Source of the DNA: Nocardioides marmoriginsengisoli
Lineage (GTDB): Bacteria; Actinomycetota; Actinomycetes; Propionibacteriales; Nocardioidaceae
Direction of reading: 5' to 3'
Assembly (NCBI RefSeq): GCF_003725695.1
Contig: NZ_RJSE01000007.1
Span: 536,552 to 600,551, forward strand
Length of the DNA stretch: 64,000 bases
The first letter of the stretch is position 1. Every line of letters begins with the position of its first letter. The translations under genes and the position numbers were made by a program. Positions 59,820-64,000 of the stretch are shown piece by piece. The notes under the pieces are model-generated. The model saw nothing but the letters and a program-made list of their open reading frames with translations, was not told the DNA's origin and made no database searches.

Positions 59820-60407
59820 ATGGCGAGGACCAATCGCGAGCGCACCGAGACCACCCGGCTGGCCCTGATCGAGGCCGCGCGGGCGCTCTTCGTCGGCCAG
59901 GGGTACGGCGACACCTCGACCCCGGAGATCGCGACGGCCGCCGGGGTGACCCGGGGTGCGCTGTACCACCACTTCGTCGACAAGCGGGACCTGTTCCGGC
60001 AGGTGCTGCAGCGCGAGGGCGAGGCCGTGGCGGCCGACATCGAGGCGGTGACGCCCGACCGGCTCAGCCCGCGGGAGGCGCTGCTCGAGGGCAGCCGGGC
60101 CTACCTGGACGCGATGATGGTGCCCGGCCGCACCCGGCTGCTGCTGATCGACGGCCCCGCCGTCCTCGGTACGGCGGAGCTGCAGGCGCTCGACGACGCG
60201 ACCTCGGCGAGAACGCTGCGCCAGGGACTCGAGCAGGCGGGGGCGGGCCGGGGCGAGGTCGCCCTCGATGCCCTGGCTCCGCTGCTCGCGGCCGCCTTCG
60301 ACCGGGCCGCGCTGGCGATCGATGCCGGTGCCGACGCGGCGGAGACCCGGGCGGCGATGGCGTGGCTCCTGGAGCGGACCCTGAAGGGCGCAAATCCGGA
60401 TGAGTGA
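59820..60407 (+). CDS. TetR family transcriptional regulator
   Basis: A 195-residue repressor. The DNA-binding domain is RLALIEAARALFVGQGYGDTSTPEIATAAGVTRGALYHHFVDKRDLFRQVL (13-65). The C-terminal helices carry RAYLDAMMVPGRTRLLLIDGPAVLG, close to the AcrR/YerO ligand domain group. The ATG directly follows operator 2, so there is no room for a ribosome site and the mRNA is probably leaderless or autorepressed from within. Target: itself and the VOC gene. Confidence 0.9.
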   Translation: MARTNRERTETTRLALIEAARALFVGQGYGDTSTPEIATAAGVTRGALYHHFVDKRDLFRQVLQREGEAVAADIEAVTPDRLSPREALLEGSRAYLDAMMVPGRTRLLLIDGPAVLGTAELQALDDATSARTLRQGLEQAGAGRGEVALDALAPLLAAAFDRAALAIDAGADAAETRAAMAWLLERTLKGANPDE

Positions 60408-60439
60408 CACTATGACCGCGTTTGTCGCTGCACGTAGAG

Positions 60440-60970
60440 ATGAGATCTCTTCGACCTTCCGACTCGACGTCGGTCTTCACCGATGACTCCGGTGCCCGCC
60501 GGCGTCTGCTCACGTGGACCGTTCGCGGTCTGATCGGAGCGATCGCGCTGACCGGCGCGGCGGTCGTCTTCAGCCTGGTCACCCACGTGCCGCTCCCCGA
60601 GCTGCCCGGGCCGTTCGCGCTCCCCGGGGCCGACACGTCGTCGCCGCGCCAGGCCGCTGACGCTCCGGAGAAGGACGACCCGAGCGCGGAGCCCGACGTC
60701 ACCAGCGGGCCGAGCGTGCCGACGCCGACCTCCGGCCCCACGTCGTCCAGCGGACGACCGGCCGGCACCCGTGGTCCCGCCGTGACGACCGCTGCGAAAC
60801 CGTCGAGCGGGCCGACGAAGGCTCCCGTGACGACTCCGCCGGCGGCGACCCCCTCGGCCACCCCCGGGTCCAAGGCCAACCACGGTGCCGCGTCCAGCGA
60901 CGCGCCCCGCAACAACCCGACCAAGACGCCGAACGGTCCGGAGAAGACACCGCCCGGCAAGCTCAAGTAG
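60440..60970 (+). CDS. Single-pass membrane protein with Pro/Thr/Ser-rich outer tail
   Basis: A 176-residue protein. One transmembrane helix (residues 30-52; GLIGAIALTGAAVVFSLV) follows a basic cytosolic N-terminus (RRRLLTW). The remaining 120 residues outside are low-complexity Pro, Ser, Thr, Gly and Lys (SGPSVPTPTSGPTSSS, TPSATPGSKANHG). Such tails cross the cell wall and may be glycosylated. Seven bases separate its stop from the deacetylase-glycosyltransferase gene, so the two are probably co-transcribed. The ATG at 60440 is chosen over the TTG 18 bases upstream. Confidence 0.6.
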   Translation: MRSLRPSDSTSVFTDDSGARRRLLTWTVRGLIGAIALTGAAVVFSLVTHVPLPELPGPFALPGADTSSPRQAADAPEKDDPSAEPDVTSGPSVPTPTSGPTSSSGRPAGTRGPAVTTAAKPSSGPTKAPVTTPPAATPSATPGSKANHGAASSDAPRNNPTKTPNGPEKTPPGKLK

Positions 60971-60977
60971 CCCGTCG

Positions 60978-63071
60978 ATGGGTTCTCGGGTGGAACGCCG
61001 CGAGCCGCGGGCGCACTGGGTCCTGTTCGGCCTGCTGCTGGTCCTGGTGCTGGTGCTGCTCGTGGTCGCCGGCTTCACCGGCGGCCAGCTCGGTGAGAGC
61101 CAGCACGCGCCGGAGTCCGAGCCGAGCTCGGTGCGGGTGCCGGACGCCATCCTCGACGGCGGCCCGATCGTCGACCCCAGTCGGGTGGAGGCCGGTCTGC
61201 GGGTCCCCGCCGGCCACGTCGCGCTGACCTTCGACGACGGCCCCACGACGTGGACGGCGCAGATCCTCGACGTCCTCGACCGGTACGACGTCAAGGCGAC
61301 CTTCTTCGTCATCGGGTCGATGGTGGCCGAGCGCCCGGAGCTGGTGCGCCGGATGCGGGACGAGGGGCACGAGGTCGGGGTGCACTCCTTCACGCACGTG
61401 AACCTGGCCAACATCGCGCCGTGGCGGCTGCGGCTCGAGCTCGACCAGACCCAGCTGGCGATCGCCGCGGCCAGCGGGCACACCACCGACCTGGTCCGGC
61501 CGCCGTTCTCGTCGAGGGCGGAGGCGGTGACCGGGTCGGACTGGCGGTCGCTGCAGCGGATGACCGGCTACCGGGTCGTCTACACCGACCTCGACACCGA
61601 GGACTGGCGGAAGCCCGGTGTCGGCGACATCGTGCGAGACGGTACGCCGGCAGGGAACGACGGCGCCGTGGTGATGCTGCACGACGGCGGCGGCAACCGC
61701 TCCGAGACGGTCGCGGCGCTGGAGCGCCTGATTGTCACCCTCCAAGCCCGCGGGTACGTCTTCGACACGGTCAGCGAAGCCGTCCAGGTGCCGTCCGCCT
61801 GGCACCGGGCGAGCCGGGCCGAGGAGATCCGCGGGATTCTGACGATCGGCGTGGTCCGGATGTCCAACGCGGTGGTCGACCTGCTGCGGGTGGCGTTCCT
61901 CGGGTTGGCGGTGCTGGCGGCGCTGCGGACCCTCCTGCTCCTGCTGCTGGCGCGCCGTCACGCACGGCAGCCGACGAGCGCCGCGGGGGAGGAGTACCTG
62001 CCGCCGGTCTCGGTCGTCGTACCGGCGTACAACGAGGAGCTCGGGATCGCCGCCGCGGTGAAGTCGCTGGTCGCGAGCGACTACCCCGAGCTCGAGGTGC
62101 TGGTCGTCGACGACGGCTCCACGGACGGGACCGCGGCGGTCGTCGAGGCGCTGAACCTGCCCGGCGTCCGGCTGATCCGCCAGGAGAACGGCGGCAAGCC
62201 GTCCGCCTTGAACACCGGGGTGGCGGCGGCGCGCCACGACGTGCTGGTCCTGGTCGACGGGGACACCGTCTTCGAGCCGGACGCGATGCGGGCGCTGGTG
62301 GCACCGCTCGCCGATCCCCGCGTCGGCGCCGTCTCCGGGAACACCAAGGTCGGGAACCGCCGGGGTCTGCTCGGCCGCTGGCAGCACATCGAGTACGTGA
62401 TCGGGTTCAACCTGGACCGCCGGATGTTCGACGTGCTCCAGTGCATGCCGACCGTCCCGGGTGCCATCGGCGCCTTCCGGCGCGAGGTCCTGGACCAGGT
62501 CGGCGGGGTCAGCGACGACACCCTGGCCGAGGACACCGACCTGACGATGGCGATCTGCCGCGGCGGGTGGCGGGTGGTCTACGCGCCCGAGGCCCGGGCC
62601 TGGACCGAGGCGCCGGCGAGCCTGGGCCAGCTCTGGCGGCAGCGCTACCGCTGGTGCTACGGGACCATGCAGGCGATGTGGAAGCACCGGCGCGCGGTCG
62701 TCGAGCGGGGCGCCTCCGGCAAGCTCGGACGTCGCGGACTGCCCTACCTGCTGGCGTTCCAGGTGCTGCTGCCGCTGCTGGCGCCGGTCATCGACGTCGC
62801 CGCGCTCTACGCGATCGTCTTCCTGCCGTCGCCCACGATCGCCTACGTCTGGCTCGGGTTCCTGGCGCTGCAGTACGTCGCCGCCGGCTACGCGTTCGTC
62901 CTCGACCGCGAGCGGCTCGGCCCGCTGTGGAGCCTGGTGCTCCAGCAGTTCGTCTACCGGCAGCTGATGTACCTGGTGGTGATCCAGTCCGCCGCCAGCG
63001 CGCTCTACGGGATCCGGCTGCGCTGGCAGAAGCTGCGTCGTACCGGCGACCTGGAGTCGGCTCCGGTCTGA
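60978..63071 (+). CDS. Polysaccharide deacetylase-glycosyltransferase 2 fusion (MatB-like)
   Basis: A 697-residue membrane protein. A transmembrane helix at 13-32 is followed by a NodB deacetylase domain (80-280) with ALTFDDGPTTW (Asp86/87), zinc ligands in HSFTH (His136, His140), RPPFSS and LHDGGGN. A second membrane region near 310-345 leads to a GT2 domain from about 362 (SVVVPAYNEE, VVDDGST, VLVDGDT, TLAEDTDLTM, QRYRWCYG) and three or four C-terminal helices. This is the arrangement of Streptomyces MatB, which makes a partly deacetylated poly-N-acetylglucosamine-like glycan for hyphal aggregation. Here it could build an extracellular matrix or capsule. Confidence 0.88.
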   Translation: MGSRVERREPRAHWVLFGLLLVLVLVLLVVAGFTGGQLGESQHAPESEPSSVRVPDAILDGGPIVDPSRVEAGLRVPAGHVALTFDDGPTTWTAQILDVLDRYDVKATFFVIGSMVAERPELVRRMRDEGHEVGVHSFTHVNLANIAPWRLRLELDQTQLAIAAASGHTTDLVRPPFSSRAEAVTGSDWRSLQRMTGYRVVYTDLDTEDWRKPGVGDIVRDGTPAGNDGAVVMLHDGGGNRSETVAALERLIVTLQARGYVFDTVSEAVQVPSAWHRASRAEEIRGILTIGVVRMSNAVVDLLRVAFLGLAVLAALRTLLLLLLARRHARQPTSAAGEEYLPPVSVVVPAYNEELGIAAAVKSLVASDYPELEVLVVDDGSTDGTAAVVEALNLPGVRLIRQENGGKPSALNTGVAAARHDVLVLVDGDTVFEPDAMRALVAPLADPRVGAVSGNTKVGNRRGLLGRWQHIEYVIGFNLDRRMFDVLQCMPTVPGAIGAFRREVLDQVGGVSDDTLAEDTDLTMAICRGGWRVVYAPEARAWTEAPASLGQLWRQRYRWCYGTMQAMWKHRRAVVERGASGKLGRRGLPYLLAFQVLLPLLAPVIDVAALYAIVFLPSPTIAYVWLGFLALQYVAAGYAFVLDRERLGPLWSLVLQQFVYRQLMYLVVIQSAASALYGIRLRWQKLRRTGDLESAPV

Positions 63072-63085
63072 GCTCCGTCCTCACG

Positions 63086-63114
63086 GCGCAGGTACCCCTA
63101 GGGGGTACTTGCGC
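63086..63114. promoter_or_regulatory. 29-bp palindrome, CsoR-like operator 1
   Basis: Arms GCGCAGGTACCCC and GGGGTACTTGCGC (12 of 13 complementary) around TAG. The core GTACCCC-TAG-GGGGTAC (63092-63108) resembles CsoR/CstR boxes. It overlaps the -35-like TTGCGC. Confidence 0.6.
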
Positions 63115-63138
63115 GACCCTGGCCACTCCTGATACATA
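63109..63138 (+). promoter_or_regulatory. Candidate promoter of the MFS exporter
   Basis: TTGCGC (63109-63114) and TACATA (63133-63138) with an 18-base spacer. The first overlaps operator 1 and the second touches operator 2, so repressor bound at either site would occlude it. Confidence 0.5.
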
Positions 63139-63154
63139 TACCCCCCTAGGGTAT
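63138..63154. promoter_or_regulatory. CsoR-like operator 2
   Basis: ATACCC-CCCTA-GGGTAT, 17 bp and the same size as the core of operator 1, centre-to-centre 46 bases. It lies between the -10 box and the ribosome site. Confidence 0.6.
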
Positions 63155-63172
63155 CAATCTAAGGAGGACGCC

Positions 63173-64000
63173 ATGGCGTCGAATTCGGAGTCGGCGGCAC
63201 CAGACCGCCGATGGCTCGGGCTGGCGGTCATCGCCGCTGCCCAGTTCATGGTCATCATGGACACCTCGATCATCGGAGTCGCGCTGCCGGAGATGCAGGC
63301 CGACCTCGGCTTCACCCCGCAGAACCTCTCCTGGGTCTTCAACGCCTACGTGGTGGCGCTCGGCGGGCTGCTCCTGCTCGGCGGGAAGCTCTCCGACGTG
63401 CTCGGTGCTCGCCGGGTCTTCAGCGCCGGCTGGGTGGTGCTGCTGGTCGGCTCCGTGCTGGCTGCGGTCGCCACGAACCCGGCGGTCGAGCTGATCGGCC
63501 GGGCCGTCCAGGGCGCCGGGTCCGCACTGATCGCGCCGTCCGCGCTGACGCTGCTGTTCATGCTCTTCGGCGCCAAGCCTGGGGAGCTCACCAAGGCGCT
63601 CGCCGTCTACGGAGCGGCCGCGCCCGCCGGCGGCACTGCCGGGGTGTTCCTCGGCGGCGTGATCACCGAGTACCTCTCCTGGCCGTGGGTCTTCTACATC
63701 AACGTCCCGATCGCGATCGTGATCCTGGTCGCCGCACCGCGGCTGTTCCCGAGTGCGCCACCGGCGCAGGGACGTCGGGTGGACCTGCTCGGCGCGGTCA
63801 CGGTGACCGGCGGACTCGGTGCCGCCGTGTACGCCGTCGTGAAGGCGCCCGAGGTCGGCTGGGGCTCGGCGCAGACCTGGGGCGTGCTGGGACTCGCCGT
63901 CGTCCTGCTGGCCGCGTTCGTGGTGACCCAGGCGCGCGGTCGGGACCCGTTGCTGCGGCTCGGCATCTTCTCGGCGCCGAACCTGGCGGCGGCCAACCTC
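63173..64000 (+). CDS. MFS drug exporter, DHA2 family (3' truncated)
   Basis: The first 276 residues are visible and the frame is open at the window end. The start follows a perfect AAGGAGG five bases away. The N-terminal helix carries FMVIMDTSIIGVALPEMQADL, the motif D1-like signature of EmrB/QacA 14-helix exporters. Helices with GGKLSDVLGARRVFSAG (motif A), GRAVQGAGSALIAPSAL (motif B) and PAGGTAGVFLGGVITEYLSWPWVFYINVP (motif C) follow. It uses the proton gradient to export drugs, dyes or toxic metabolites. Two CsoR-like palindromes in front suggest control by copper or reactive sulfur. Confidence 0.9.
   Translation, partial: MASNSESAAPDRRWLGLAVIAAAQFMVIMDTSIIGVALPEMQADLGFTPQNLSWVFNAYVVALGGLLLLGGKLSDVLGARRVFSAGWVVLLVGSVLAAVATNPAVELIGRAVQGAGSALIAPSALTLLFMLFGAKPGELTKALAVYGAAAPAGGTAGVFLGGVITEYLSWPWVFYINVPIAIVILVAAPRLFPSAPPAQGRRVDLLGAVTVTGGLGAAVYAVVKAPEVGWGSAQTWGVLGLAVVLLAAFVVTQARGRDPLLRLGIFSAPNLAAANL

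Noticed and set aside
1-64000. CRISPR array, rRNA, prophage or conjugative module
   Set aside because: No spaced direct repeats, rRNA segments, phage structural genes or integrases were found on either strand.

Overview
The window is a 64 kb stretch of a high-GC actinobacterial chromosome. Codons end mostly in G or C, many genes start with GTG, and stop and start codons often overlap as ATGA or GTGA. The gene content (a MacRS-like two-component pair, a PucR-type regulator, a DUF4032 kinase-like protein, LuxR-family ATPase regulators, many acyl-CoA dehydrogenases and short-chain dehydrogenases) suggests a soil member of the Nocardioidaceae, close to Nocardioides. That placement is an inference from gene content, not from a marker gene. 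No rRNA, CRISPR array, insertion sequence, prophage or replication origin is visible. One tRNA (Tyr) is present.

Left part (1-26 kb) is a mixed housekeeping region. It has a 5'-truncated MprF-like membrane protein, YajQ, tRNA-Tyr with a strong terminator, a secreted Fn3/excalibur protein, a small KTSC protein, a lipase-like hydrolase and a methyltransferase. It continues with a DapB-fold reductase divergent from an Acr1-like fatty acyl-CoA reductase, a PucR regulator, an aldehyde dehydrogenase, and a four-gene sugar ABC importer (binding lipoprotein, two permeases, ATPase) behind a palindromic operator. Then come a DUF4032 protein, a scar of gene relics leading into a frameshifted acyl-CoA synthetase coupled to an acyl-CoA dehydrogenase, a MacRS-like two-component system divergent from a sterol-desaturase-family membrane enzyme, and a six-helix HAMP adenylate cyclase.

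Middle part (25.4-53.7 kb) is a large catabolic island made almost entirely of CoA-thioester enzymes. It holds six acyl-CoA dehydrogenases, two pairs of zinc-ribbon/OB (DUF35) protein plus thiolase-fold enzyme, a two-subunit MaoC hydratase, an enoyl-CoA hydratase, three short-chain dehydrogenases, and two amidohydrolase-fold proteins with non-standard metal motifs. It also holds a HAD hydrolase, a beta-keto acid cleavage enzyme, a cytochrome P450, a family III CoA-transferase, an aldehyde dehydrogenase, and a very unusual fusion of an NAD-epimerase with a rifampin-phosphotransferase-like body that has no ATP-grasp domain. The layout looks like oxidation, CoA activation and side-chain beta-oxidation or retro-aldol cleavage of a bulky branched or cyclic carboxylic acid (terpenoid- or steroid-like); the substrate itself cannot be read from sequence. 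The promoter regions of this island share a 14-bp AT-rich operator family with the core AACTGATT or AACTAGTT. Two sites fit the published KstR consensus TNNAACNNGTTNNA exactly, which points to one TetR-type regulon.

Right part (53.7-64 kb) returns to regulators and envelope functions. It has a second member of an uncharacterised protein family shared with the island, divergent from a TetR gene. It then has a LuxR-family ATPase regulator, a 3-hydroxyacyl-CoA dehydrogenase, and a VOC protein divergent from a second TetR gene with two clear palindromic operators. Last come a Pro/Thr-rich membrane protein, a polysaccharide deacetylase-glycosyltransferase fusion (MatB-like), and the start of a DHA2 drug exporter behind two CsoR-like palindromes.
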